Below, piece by piece: positions 1 through 7,685 of a stretch of 64,000 bases of DNA (position 1 is its first letter; each line of letters begins with the position of its first letter). The translations under genes and the position numbers were made by a program. The notes beneath the pieces are model-generated. The model saw nothing but the letters and a program-made list of their open reading frames with translations. It was not told the origin of the DNA and made no database searches. The DNA comes from DATBRG01 sp036560445 (lineage in GTDB: Bacteria > Pseudomonadota > Gammaproteobacteria > Burkholderiales > Methylophilaceae), in the NCBI GenBank assembly GCA_036560445.1, contig DATBRG010000025.1, positions 12,500 to 76,499 of the forward strand, given 5' to 3'.

Positions 1-117
1 GATTTGGGCCCGGAGGGCGGCGATGGCGGTGGCACAATTATCGCCGAGGGTACGCCAGAACAAGTAGCTAGCGCCGCTAAAAGCTACACTGGCAAATACC
101 TGAAGCCTCTCCTTTAA
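1..117 (+). CDS. uvrA: UvrA, excinuclease ABC subunit A (C-terminal fragment)
   Basis: The first 38 codons are the end of a gene cut by the window edge. The peptide begins DLGPEGGDGGGTII and ends GKYLKPLL, the conserved tail of UvrA, where the glycine-rich DLGPEGG segment follows the second ATPase cassette. UvrA is the damage-sensing ATPase of nucleotide excision repair. It converges on mtgA with an 18 bp gap and no obvious hairpin between. Identity rests on the short tail only but that tail is very characteristic. Confidence 0.9.
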   Translation, partial: DLGPEGGDGGGTIIAEGTPEQVASAAKSYTGKYLKPLL

Positions 118-135
118 TAGTTGGTTAGAAACTAT

Positions 136-828
136 TCAGGGGGTTTCTGCGTAATTCATCCGAGCTTGGATGATTCCCGTTTTACGTGCGAGACCAGAGG
201 CTCCCTGACGCTTATCATAAAATCTGGGATTTGGAATCATTGCCGCCAGCTTTGCTGCTTGATAAGCAGAAAGATTTTGTGCACTTGTACCGAAGTAGTG
301 TCTGGCAGCCGCTTCCGCACCGAATACCCCATTACCCCATTCAATAATGTTCAGGTAAATTTCGAAAATACGGCGTTTATCCATCATCTGTTCCAGCATC
401 AGCGTAATCATGGCTTCTTCCATTTTTCGCCATGGCGTTCGCTTGGTAGAAAGGAACAGGTTCTTGGCCAATTGCTGGCTAATCGTTGAGCCGCCGGCGA
501 CTATCTTGCCTTTCTTCAAATTCTTTTCATAAGCTTTTTGTATGCCATCCCAGTCAAAACCCTCGTGGTCTACAAACTTTGCATCTTCAGAAGCAATAAC
601 TGCACGCTTGAGATTATTGGAGATTTTTTTGTAATCCACCCATTGATGCCTCAACTCGGCCGATGGGTTATCTACTTGCAAGGTTTCCAATCGATCTTCC
701 ATGAAGGCACTGGTAGATGGATTGTGATTTACCCACCAGCAGATATGCAGAAAAATCCATAGCTGATAAAGCACGACTATGACAATTAGCGTTAATAACA
801 CGCTTGCCACCCATTGCTTGAACCTCAT
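136..828 (-). CDS. mtgA: Monofunctional peptidoglycan glycosyltransferase MtgA
   Basis: A GT51-family enzyme that polymerises glycan strands from lipid II at the outer face of the inner membrane. One N-terminal membrane segment (about residues 5-30) is followed by the GT51 motifs ASEDAKFVDHEGFDW (catalytic Glu in the SED context), GGSTISQQLAKNLF and EIYLNIIEWG. There is no transpeptidase domain, so this is the monofunctional form of about 230 residues. The start at 828 (MRFKQW) was chosen over an upstream ATG at 879 because it gives a 4 bp ATGA overlap with the aroE stop, indicating translational coupling. Last gene of a rhodanese-aroE-mtgA operon. Confidence 0.93.
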   Translation of the reverse strand: MRFKQWVASVLLTLIVIVVLYQLWIFLHICWWVNHNPSTSAFMEDRLETLQVDNPSAELRHQWVDYKKISNNLKRAVIASEDAKFVDHEGFDWDGIQKAYEKNLKKGKIVAGGSTISQQLAKNLFLSTKRTPWRKMEEAMITLMLEQMMDKRRIFEIYLNIIEWGNGVFGAEAAARHYFGTSAQNLSAYQAAKLAAMIPNPRFYDKRQGASGLARKTGIIQARMNYAETP

Positions 829-1649
829 GCTCTTAGTTGAGCAATTACTGGAAGGGTTTGAGGTCGGACATGGCGCCACAAATAAAAAGACTCGGCAGCT
901 TGTTCAACCAGCATACCAAGTCCATCTGCAACTTGCGCTGCACCACGTTTACGGGCAAATGCCATAAATGGGGTTTCACGACCGTACATCATGTCATAGG
1001 CCAAAGCTCCAGAAGCAAAAACGTCTGATGGCAGCGGCAATTGAGTGTCACTCAAACCAGTCGAAGTAGCATTAATGACGATATCAAAAGACTGTCCATG
1101 AAGGTCATCAAATGCATAAGCATTGACCGAGACAAGCCGAAACTCACCTTGCTCTTCGACTTTCTTTACCATGCTTAAAGCTTTATCCAGTGTTCGATTG
1201 GTAATTACCAATAGTTGCGGTTGTTGCTCCAGAATAGGGTGCAAGACTCCCTCGGCAGCACCACCTGCGCCTATCAGCAAAACACGCTTTGCATTAAAAC
1301 TTATGTGCAAATTTTGTTGAATGTCACGCACCAGCCCAATACCATCCGTGTTATCTCCAACAATCTCTTCACTATTAAAAATCATGGTATTGACTGCACC
1401 TGCATCATGGGCGCGCTCAGTCAGGCGATTCGCCAGATTAAAGGCCTCCAGCTTAAAGGGAACGGTCACATTAGCCCCTTTAAAGCCAGAACTGCGCATG
1501 CTCTGTATCGTTTCCGGGAAAGCATCCAGTGGTGCCAGTACACGACTATAGTCAATATCCTGCAGGGTCTGTCTAGCAAAAGCTTGATGTATCAGTGGCG
1601 ACTTACTATGCTCGATTGGGTTGCCTATAACCGCGTAACGATCTGTCAT
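825..1649 (-). CDS. aroE: Shikimate dehydrogenase AroE
   Basis: Reduces 3-dehydroshikimate to shikimate with NADPH, the fourth step of the chorismate pathway. The 274-residue protein has the substrate-binding N-terminus YAVIGNPIEHSKSPLIH, the catalytic-Lys region GANVTVPFK, the NTDGIG motif with the catalytic Asp, and a Rossmann glycine loop GAGGAAEG. The length is normal for the family. It lies 8 bp after the rhodanese gene and overlaps mtgA by 4 bp. Other chorismate genes (aroB, aroK) are about 9 kb away on the same strand in the pil-linked operon. Confidence 0.96.
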   Translation of the reverse strand: MTDRYAVIGNPIEHSKSPLIHQAFARQTLQDIDYSRVLAPLDAFPETIQSMRSSGFKGANVTVPFKLEAFNLANRLTERAHDAGAVNTMIFNSEEIVGDNTDGIGLVRDIQQNLHISFNAKRVLLIGAGGAAEGVLHPILEQQPQLLVITNRTLDKALSMVKKVEEQGEFRLVSVNAYAFDDLHGQSFDIVINATSTGLSDTQLPLPSDVFASGALAYDMMYGRETPFMAFARKRGAAQVADGLGMLVEQAAESFYLWRHVRPQTLPVIAQLRA

Positions 1650-1657
1650 TTTTAACT

Positions 1658-2113
1658 TTAACTGTTAACCCAAGGTAAACCGGCAGCTTTCCAGCCATTG
1701 ATTTTGCCGCGTTGCTTGCTGTTAGCATCGGTTTCTCCCTCGAAGCCCTCAAGCACGTTGTAAGCCTCGGTGAAACCCACTTGTGTAGCCAAAGCTGCCG
1801 CATGATGCGAACGACCACCAGTACGGCAGATAAACATCACGAGAGCCTCTGGATCCAACTGCATATTAAGATGGGCAAGAAAGTCAGGGTTCTGTTGCCA
1901 GCCCGGATAGAATGCCCATTCAATATGCATTGCCTGTGGAATCCTACCCACCAGGTCTAACTCAGCACGACTGCGTACATCGATAAGTTTGGCGCTGGGG
2001 GCCAATTCCAGCACTTTCAATGACTCCTGCGGGGTAAGAGCACCTGCGTAAGGTAGATTTCTTTCCTGCGCTCGGTGTTTGGCGTTTTCTAAAATTTGCG
2101 TCAGGGTTTCCAT
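1658..2113 (-). CDS. Rhodanese-like domain protein
   Basis: A single-domain cytoplasmic rhodanese of 151 residues with no signal peptide. The domain starts at about residue 28 (LTPQESLKVL), includes the LIDVRSRAELD motif, and has the active-site loop FICRTGGRSHHAA, with Cys as the persulfide-carrying residue. Such proteins shuttle sulfane sulfur or act in cyanide or thiosulfate detoxification; the exact substrate cannot be told from sequence. First gene of the leftward operon with aroE and mtgA, diverging from glnA across a 247 bp regulatory region. Confidence 0.88.
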   Translation of the reverse strand: METLTQILENAKHRAQERNLPYAGALTPQESLKVLELAPSAKLIDVRSRAELDLVGRIPQAMHIEWAFYPGWQQNPDFLAHLNMQLDPEALVMFICRTGGRSHHAAALATQVGFTEAYNVLEGFEGETDANSKQRGKINGWKAAGLPWVNS

Positions 2114-2170
2114 GATTCATCCCTATTAAAATAACTACTGATTCAAGTATAGCTTTATTCCAAGCCATCG

Positions 2171-2199
2171 CCTATATGCACCATATTGGTGCATATAGG
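2171..2199. promoter_or_regulatory. Strong NtrC-binding site upstream of glnA
   Basis: A perfect inverted repeat with 13 bp arms and a 3 bp centre (TAT). Its core TGCACCATATTGGTGCA matches the known NtrC enhancer pattern (GCAC-N7-GTGC). The centre at 2185 lies about 125 bp upstream of the transcription start predicted from the sigma-54 site. The cognate regulator is encoded 3 kb downstream (glnG). Confidence 0.88.
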
Positions 2200-2207
2200 A
2201 CTTACAA

Positions 2208-2222
2208 GCTCATGTTTGGTGC
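2208..2222. promoter_or_regulatory. Second, weaker NtrC-type site
   Basis: GCTC-N7-GTGC, a one-mismatch version of the NtrC pattern. Its centre is 30 bp from the strong site, close to three helical turns, which is the arrangement expected for cooperative NtrC binding on one DNA face. Assignment is by pattern and spacing only. Confidence 0.6.
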
Positions 2223-2283
2223 GCTTCATTATGGTTTTCTTTTGTAACCTTATGTGTGAAAATAAGAATTCAGCTTTTCTTAA

Positions 2284-2299
2284 TGGCATGTTTCCTGCT
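2284..2299 (+). promoter_or_regulatory. Sigma-54 promoter of glnA
   Basis: TGGCATGTTTCCTGCT has the -24 GG (2285-2286) and -12 GC (2297-2298) dinucleotides separated by exactly 10 bp, as RNA polymerase-sigma54 requires. It predicts a start near 2310, leaving a leader of about 50 nt before the glnA ATG. Together with the NtrC sites this gives a textbook nitrogen-regulated promoter. Confidence 0.8.
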
Positions 2300-2360
2300 A
2301 GTAAAACGTGTCTGAAATTTACTTACTAATCCATTACAAAATAAAGTTTAGGAGAATCAA

Positions 2361-3770
2361 ATGGCGGTTGCTGACGTAATGAAAATGGTGAAAGACAACG
2401 ACATAAAGTTCGTTGATTTTCGTTTCACCGACACCAAGGGGAAAGAACAACACGTTTCCGTGCCTGTTTCTGCATTCAATGAGAGCAAATTCACGGAAGG
2501 CCATGCTTTCGACGGCTCCTCAATCTCCGGCTGGAAGGGTATTCAAGCTTCTGATATGCAACTGATGCCTGACCCAGACTCAGCCAATATCGATCCATTC
2601 ATGGATGAACCCACCCTCATCCTGACCTGTGACGTTGTTGATCCTACCGATGGTAAAGGCTATGACCGTTGCCCACGCAGTCTGGCCAAACGCGCAGAAG
2701 CTTATCTGAAGTCCAGCGGACTTGGTGATACTGCTTACTTTGGCCCAGAGCCAGAATTCTTTATTTTCGATTCCATTCAATGGGATGCTGGCATGAGCGG
2801 CTGTTCCGTCAAGATTAACTCCGAAGAAGGCGCTTGGGCTTCTGGTGAAAAATTTGAAGGCGGCAACACCGGCCATCGCCCTGGTGTTAAAGGCGGCTAC
2901 TTCCCAGTACCACCAGTCGATTCATTGCAGGATATCCGTTCCGCCATGTGCATTGCTCTGGAAGGCATGGGCGTACCTGTTGAAGTGCATCACCACGAAG
3001 TGGCGACCGCTGGCCAATGCGAAATCGGTACCAAATTCGCCAGCCTGACCCAACGTGCGGACTGGACACAAATCCTCAAGTACGTTGTACTGAACACCGC
3101 ACACGCTTACGGCAAAACCGCCACCTTCATGCCTAAGCCTATTGTCGGCGACAACGGTTCCGGTATGCACGTACACCAATCCGTATGGAAAGATGGCAAA
3201 AACCTATTTGCAGGTAACGGCTACGCCGGCCTGAGCGAGTTCGCACTGTACTACATCGGCGGCATTATCAAGCACGCACGCGCCCTGAACGCAATTACCA
3301 ACCCAGGTACTAACTCCTACAAGCGTCTGGTGCCAGGCTTTGAGGCCCCAGTAAAACTGGCCTATTCTGCCAAGAACCGTTCTGCATCTATCCGTATCCC
3401 ATTCGTACATGGTGAAAAGGCACGTCGTATTGAAGCCCGCTTCCCCGACCCTACCGCTAACCCATACCTGGCATTCAGCGCACTGCTGATGGCTGGTCTG
3501 GACGGTGTGCAGAATAAGATTCACCCAGGCGAGCCAGCAACCAAAGACCTCTACCACCTGCCTCCAGAAGAAGATGCAGCGATTCCAACCGTATGCTCCT
3601 CACTTGAGCAAGCGCTGGAATACCTCGATAAGGATCGTGAGTTCCTGACCCGCGGTGGTGTATTCTCTGAAGACTGGATCAACAGCTACATCGACCTCAA
3701 GATGGAAGAAGTCACCAAGATGCGCATGACTCCACATCCTATTGAGTTTGCAATGTATTACAGCTGCTAA
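2361..3770 (+). CDS. glnA: Glutamine synthetase type I (GlnA)
   Basis: ATP-dependent ligation of ammonium to glutamate, the main entry of nitrogen into metabolism; a cytosolic dodecamer. At 469 residues it has the normal GSI length. Visible motifs are FDGSSISGW near the N-terminus, the metal-binding FGPEPEFF, the ATP-site segment GDNGSGMHVHQS, and the adenylylation-loop sequence KDLYHLPPEE, whose Tyr is the target in GSI-beta enzymes. A clear AGGAG ribosome-binding site (2350-2354) precedes the ATG. It is transcribed from the sigma-54 promoter upstream and followed by a strong terminator, so it can be expressed apart from glnL-glnG. Confidence 0.98.
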   Translation: MAVADVMKMVKDNDIKFVDFRFTDTKGKEQHVSVPVSAFNESKFTEGHAFDGSSISGWKGIQASDMQLMPDPDSANIDPFMDEPTLILTCDVVDPTDGKGYDRCPRSLAKRAEAYLKSSGLGDTAYFGPEPEFFIFDSIQWDAGMSGCSVKINSEEGAWASGEKFEGGNTGHRPGVKGGYFPVPPVDSLQDIRSAMCIALEGMGVPVEVHHHEVATAGQCEIGTKFASLTQRADWTQILKYVVLNTAHAYGKTATFMPKPIVGDNGSGMHVHQSVWKDGKNLFAGNGYAGLSEFALYYIGGIIKHARALNAITNPGTNSYKRLVPGFEAPVKLAYSAKNRSASIRIPFVHGEKARRIEARFPDPTANPYLAFSALLMAGLDGVQNKIHPGEPATKDLYHLPPEEDAAIPTVCSSLEQALEYLDKDREFLTRGGVFSEDWINSYIDLKMEEVTKMRMTPHPIEFAMYYSC

Positions 3771-3803
3771 TTCAGCTTAAGCCTATCAACGGCTTAATTA
3801 GGT

Positions 3804-3836
3804 AAAAAGGCGGGATTTTCCCGCCTTTTTTATTTT
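3804..3836 (+). terminator. Intrinsic terminator after glnA
   Basis: An 11 bp perfect stem (AAAAAGGCGGG / CCCGCCTTTTT) with a 5 nt loop followed by a T-rich tract. It separates glnA from the DUF4124-glnL-glnG genes. Confidence 0.92.
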
Positions 3837-3914
3837 TAAGCCTTTAACTCTTAGTCAACGAGACTTGAATTGAGCGCGTTGCCTCAGTATCTGTTCTCAA
3901 CTACACTTTGGCAT

Positions 3915-4415
3915 ATGAAAAATAACCCGTTAATGCTCTGCCTGATTTCAAGCTGCTTGTGCATCTGCACAATAGCGCAAGCAGAGATATATAAAAGCGT
4001 AGATGCTAATGGGCACATTACGTACTCTAACAGCCCTAGCAAGGGCGCAACCAGATTAAACCTGGATTCAGACGCACCTGAAAAAGGCACGCTCTCTGGG
4101 TCTAAATCTAGTCGCGCAAAAAACCCAACACCGGCCAACTTCCCTAAAGTAGATCGTCAAACCCAAAGTCAGCGCGATGACGTACGTAAACAGATACTAC
4201 GAGATGAATTAGATAACGAAAAGAAAGCCTTGGAGGAAGCGAAAAAGGCTTATGCTGAAGGGGAATCAACACCTGAAGTTTATCGCGGTGCTAATGGTAA
4301 AACATTTCGCAACGTGGCCAAATTTGATGAAAAAATGCAGCGTTTACAAGATGATGTGAGTTCACATGAGAAGAATGTACAGCTACTGCAAAAAGAGCTC
4401 GACTCCCTCAAATAA
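3915..4415 (+). CDS. DUF4124 domain periplasmic protein
   Basis: A predicted exported protein of 166 residues with a signal peptide (MKNNPLMLCLISSCLCICTI..AQA). It is followed at once by a DUF4124 module, EIYKSVDANGHITYSN, a short beta-rich fold common in proteobacterial envelope proteins of unknown function. The rest is charged and predicted coiled coil (about residues 90-165, rich in K, E and Q). The ATG at 3915 was chosen because an upstream TTG (3870) would bury the signal peptide. Its place between glnA and glnL recurs in betaproteobacteria, but no role in nitrogen control is established. A second DUF4124 protein is at 42005. Confidence 0.8.
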   Translation: MKNNPLMLCLISSCLCICTIAQAEIYKSVDANGHITYSNSPSKGATRLNLDSDAPEKGTLSGSKSSRAKNPTPANFPKVDRQTQSQRDDVRKQILRDELDNEKKALEEAKKAYAEGESTPEVYRGANGKTFRNVAKFDEKMQRLQDDVSSHEKNVQLLQKELDSLK

Positions 4416-4458
4416 AACCAACCTTGCTCTGGCCTAGCTTTTGCTTATCCAGAGAGCC

Positions 4459-5553
4459 ATGGTACAAAACATCCCTTCTTCTTTCGCCGGTCTGGAGCAC
4501 TTAGCCACAGCGGTGATACTACTCGATCAATCACGTAATGTAGTTTATGCCAATCCGGGGGCAGAGGTTTTATTTGCATTAAGTGCGAAGCAAATCAATG
4601 GCCTGCCAATATCACAAGTGTTTCCTGGCAGCGAAATCTTGCATTCTGCCGTAGAGAATGCGATTCTGAATTACAGCCCATTTCGTGAGCATGAGTTCCT
4701 TATTACAACCCTGCGCCAGAACTCGCTGGCAGTTACATGTACGGTAACGCCGGTAGATTTGGCTCCGGCTTGCCTGGTACTCGAGTTTCAACAAATGGAC
4801 CAGCAGCTAAGGATCGCGCGTGAAGAACGGATGCTGATTCAACAGCAGGCCAATGCTGAACTATTGCGTAATTTGGCACATGAAATCCGCAACCCACTGG
4901 GCGGGCTACGCGGTGCAGCACAGCTACTTGAACATGAATTACCGCAAGCAAATTTGCGCGAATATACACAAGTGATCATCAAAGAAGCTGATCGCCTGCA
5001 AACATTGATGGATCGCTTACTAGTCCCACACAGAGTACCGAAGTACGAACCGACCAATATTCACGAAGTACTAGAGCGTGTACGCAGTCTTTTATTAGCC
5101 GAGTCCCCCAAGGGGGTAATGGTAAAACGTGACTATGATACTAGCCTTCCTGAGCTTATAGGTGACCGTGAAAAGCTCATCCAAGCCGTGTTAAATATAG
5201 CCCGCAATGCAGCTCAAGCAATGCTGAGCCTGACTCAAGGGCAGGGCCAGATTACCCTGCGTACTCGTGCTGAACGACAAGTCACACTAGCAAAAAAGCG
5301 CTATCGCGTAGCCATCAAATTACAGATCATCGACAATGGCCCGGGCATATTGCCAGAAATTCGTGACCGTATTTTTTATCCTCTAGTGTCTGGTCGCGAA
5401 GGCGGCTCCGGCCTGGGACTAACACTTGCACAGACATTTATAACGCAACATCACGGCATGATTGAGTGCGACAGCCGGCCAGGATATACATGCTTCACTA
5501 TTCTGCTGCCAATTGAGAGTACGGCAATGAAGTGTTTAATCCCACGGCAATAA
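4459..5553 (+). CDS. glnL: Nitrogen regulation sensor kinase NtrB (GlnL)
   Basis: Cytosolic histidine kinase/phosphatase that controls NtrC phosphorylation in response to the PII protein. Order of domains: PAS (about residues 10-100, with LDQSRNVVYANPGAEVLF), HisKA with the H-box RNLAHEIRNPLGGLRGAA, and HATPase with the N-box ARNAAQAM, G1 box DNGPGI and G2 box GSGLGLTLAQ. There are no membrane segments, as expected for NtrB. The ATG at 4459 (MVQNIPSS) is preferred to an upstream TTG. glnG follows 29 bp downstream. Confidence 0.95.
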   Translation: MVQNIPSSFAGLEHLATAVILLDQSRNVVYANPGAEVLFALSAKQINGLPISQVFPGSEILHSAVENAILNYSPFREHEFLITTLRQNSLAVTCTVTPVDLAPACLVLEFQQMDQQLRIAREERMLIQQQANAELLRNLAHEIRNPLGGLRGAAQLLEHELPQANLREYTQVIIKEADRLQTLMDRLLVPHRVPKYEPTNIHEVLERVRSLLLAESPKGVMVKRDYDTSLPELIGDREKLIQAVLNIARNAAQAMLSLTQGQGQITLRTRAERQVTLAKKRYRVAIKLQIIDNGPGILPEIRDRIFYPLVSGREGGSGLGLTLAQTFITQHHGMIECDSRPGYTCFTILLPIESTAMKCLIPRQ

Positions 5554-5582
5554 GAATTGAATCAAACTCGTATTAACAATTT

Positions 5583-6983
5583 ATGGAACAAAACATGAAA
5601 CCCATCTGGATTATTGATGATGACCGCTCCATACGCTGGGTATTTGAAAAAGCACTAGCGCGTACAGACATGGAGTTCAAAACATTCGCTTCTGTACCAG
5701 AAGCACTGAATGCATTGAATAGTGACGAGCCACAGGTCGTAGTGAGCGACATTCGCATGCCTAACGGCTCAGGGCTTGATTTCCTGCAAGAAATCAAGCA
5801 GCGCTTGCCTGATATTCCCGTCATTATCATGACCGCATATTCAGACCTGGAAAGCGCAGTAGCCGCATTTCAAGGTGGGGCATTTGAATACTTGGCCAAG
5901 CCATTTGATGTTGATCAGGCAATGGAAATTATCAAACGCGCTGTTGATGAGAGCATGCGTCAAGCTACTGAGGCTGTGGCCCCGGAAGAGACCCCAGAAA
6001 TCATAGGTCAGGCGGCGGCGATGCAAGAAGTGTTTAGGGCCATTGGACGACTTAGCCGCTCCCATGCCACCGTACTGATCAATGGCGAATCCGGCACAGG
6101 CAAAGAGCTAGTTGCAAGCGCGCTACATCGACACAGCCCACGCGCTGAGAAACCATTTATCGCCATCAACACGGCTGCCATCCCTAAAGATCTCCTTGAA
6201 TCGGAGCTCTTCGGCCACGAACGTGGCGCATTTACTGGGGCACAAGCTGCACGCCGCGGCCGTTTTGAGCAAGCTGACGGAGGTACATTATTTCTTGATG
6301 AAATTGGCGATATGCCATCGGATCTTCAGACTCGTTTGCTCAGAGTTTTATGTGATGGCCAATTCTACCGGGTCGGAGGCCACCAGCCAGTAAAAGTCAA
6401 TGTACGGATTATTGCTGCTACCCATCAAGACCTAGAAGAACGAGTCAAGTTGGGGTTATTCCGTGAGGATCTGTTTCACCGGCTGAACGTCATTCGCCTG
6501 CGCCTGCCTCCTCTGCGTGAGCGCCGTGAAGATGTGCCTCTACTAGCGAAACATTTCTTGCAGCAAAGTGCTCAGGAGCTCGGGGTAGAACCAAAACAAC
6601 CCTCCGCTGCAGCATTACGTTATTTAGCTACCATGAGCTGGAGTGGCAACGTACGGCAACTGGAAAATGTCTGTCATTGGCTCACTGTCATGGCCCCAGG
6701 CCAGAATATTGATGTGGCGGATTTGCCACCCGAACTGAAAGAGGACTCTGCTAAACCACTAAGTGCTGCTTCTTGGCAAGATGCATTGGCTTCTGAAGTC
6801 ACGGATGCATTAAATCGTGGTGAGCAGAATGTACTGGATTTACGTACTCGGGAATTTGAAAAGATATTGATTACAAAGGCACTGCAACATACCGGCGGAC
6901 GCCGTATTGAAGCCGCCACACAACTTGGTATGGGCCGAAATACACTAACCCGGAAAATTCAGGAATTGGGGATTGAAGAATAG
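5583..6983 (+). CDS. glnG: Nitrogen regulation response regulator NtrC (GlnG)
   Basis: Sigma-54-dependent activator of nitrogen-assimilation genes. It has a receiver domain (IIDDDRSIRW, phospho-acceptor Asp in VSDIRMPNGSG), an AAA+ domain with Walker A GESGTGKE, the sigma-54 contact loop GAFTGA and Walker B GTLFLDEIGD, and a Fis-type helix-turn-helix at the C-terminus (RIEAATQLGMGRNTLTRKI). 466 residues is normal. An internal ATG at 5595 (MKPIWIIDDD) could be the real start. Its probable target sites are upstream of glnA in this window. Confidence 0.96.
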   Translation: MEQNMKPIWIIDDDRSIRWVFEKALARTDMEFKTFASVPEALNALNSDEPQVVVSDIRMPNGSGLDFLQEIKQRLPDIPVIIMTAYSDLESAVAAFQGGAFEYLAKPFDVDQAMEIIKRAVDESMRQATEAVAPEETPEIIGQAAAMQEVFRAIGRLSRSHATVLINGESGTGKELVASALHRHSPRAEKPFIAINTAAIPKDLLESELFGHERGAFTGAQAARRGRFEQADGGTLFLDEIGDMPSDLQTRLLRVLCDGQFYRVGGHQPVKVNVRIIAATHQDLEERVKLGLFREDLFHRLNVIRLRLPPLRERREDVPLLAKHFLQQSAQELGVEPKQPSAAALRYLATMSWSGNVRQLENVCHWLTVMAPGQNIDVADLPPELKEDSAKPLSAASWQDALASEVTDALNRGEQNVLDLRTREFEKILITKALQHTGGRRIEAATQLGMGRNTLTRKIQELGIEE

Positions 6984-7013
6984 CTCTATGTCAGTTTAGA
7001 GGATTACTACTTT

Positions 7014-7619
7014 TCACTTAACTACAATAGTGCGATCACCCAAGTATTGCATTATCTGTTGCACGCACTGGTCGAGACTTAAGTTCCCAGTATCAACAAC
7101 CAGTTCAGGACTTACTGGCACTTCATAAGGTGATGATATGCCAGTAAAGTCTTTGACTATACCTTGACGTGCTTTGGCATATAGTCCCTTTACGTCACGC
7201 TGCTCACAAATCTCGAGTGGTGCACAGCAGTACACCTCAATAAAATCTCCTTTAGGTACAAGCGCCCTTACTCGATCTCTGTCTACTCTATAGGGCGAAA
7301 TAAATGCTGTAAGTGCTATTACTCCAGCTTCTATAAACAACTTGGCCATTTCACCAATACGACGGATATTTTCTTGACGGTCTTGCGGGGAGAACCCCAG
7401 ATCTGCGCACAAGCCGTGCCGCACATTATCGCCATCAAAAACAAAAGTACGGCAACTGCGATCATATAAAGCTTCTTCTACTGCATGCGCCAACGTTGAC
7501 TTACCAGAACCAGAAAGCCCCGTGAACCAGATAATGACACTTTTATGCCCTGATTGAAGCTGTCTGGAATCACGATTTACAATGGCCTCATGCCATTTAA
7601 TATGGGGATTAATGTTCAT
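7014..7619 (-). CDS. cysC: Adenylylsulfate kinase CysC
   Basis: Phosphorylates APS to PAPS using ATP. The 201-residue protein has the P-loop GLSGSGKS, the DGDNVRHGL motif for APS binding, and FISPYR carrying the conserved Ser. It is a stand-alone CysC, not fused to CysN, and no cysD, cysN or cysH lies nearby, so PAPS could serve assimilation or a sulfotransferase. It sits directly downstream of the porin terminator with no strong ribosome-binding site visible. It converges on glnG with a 30 bp gap. Confidence 0.92.
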   Translation of the reverse strand: MNINPHIKWHEAIVNRDSRQLQSGHKSVIIWFTGLSGSGKSTLAHAVEEALYDRSCRTFVFDGDNVRHGLCADLGFSPQDRQENIRRIGEMAKLFIEAGVIALTAFISPYRVDRDRVRALVPKGDFIEVYCCAPLEICEQRDVKGLYAKARQGIVKDFTGISSPYEVPVSPELVVDTGNLSLDQCVQQIMQYLGDRTIVVK

Positions 7620-7635
7620 GTGTGAATAATAATAA

Positions 7636-7661
7636 AAAACGGCGCCCTAAGGCGCCGTTTT
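7636..7661 (-). terminator. Intrinsic terminator of the porin gene
   Basis: AAAACGGCGCC with a 4 nt loop and GGCGCCGTTTT, an 11 bp perfect stem, followed on the minus strand by a T-rich run. It lies between the porin stop and the cysC start, so cysC needs read-through or its own promoter. Confidence 0.88.
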
Positions 7662-7685
7662 AAGCAAATTGTTTTCTAAATAATC

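Noticed and set aside
1215..1655. A 146-codon open frame antisense to aroE
   Set aside because: Shadow of aroE; the aroE frame carries all expected motifs.
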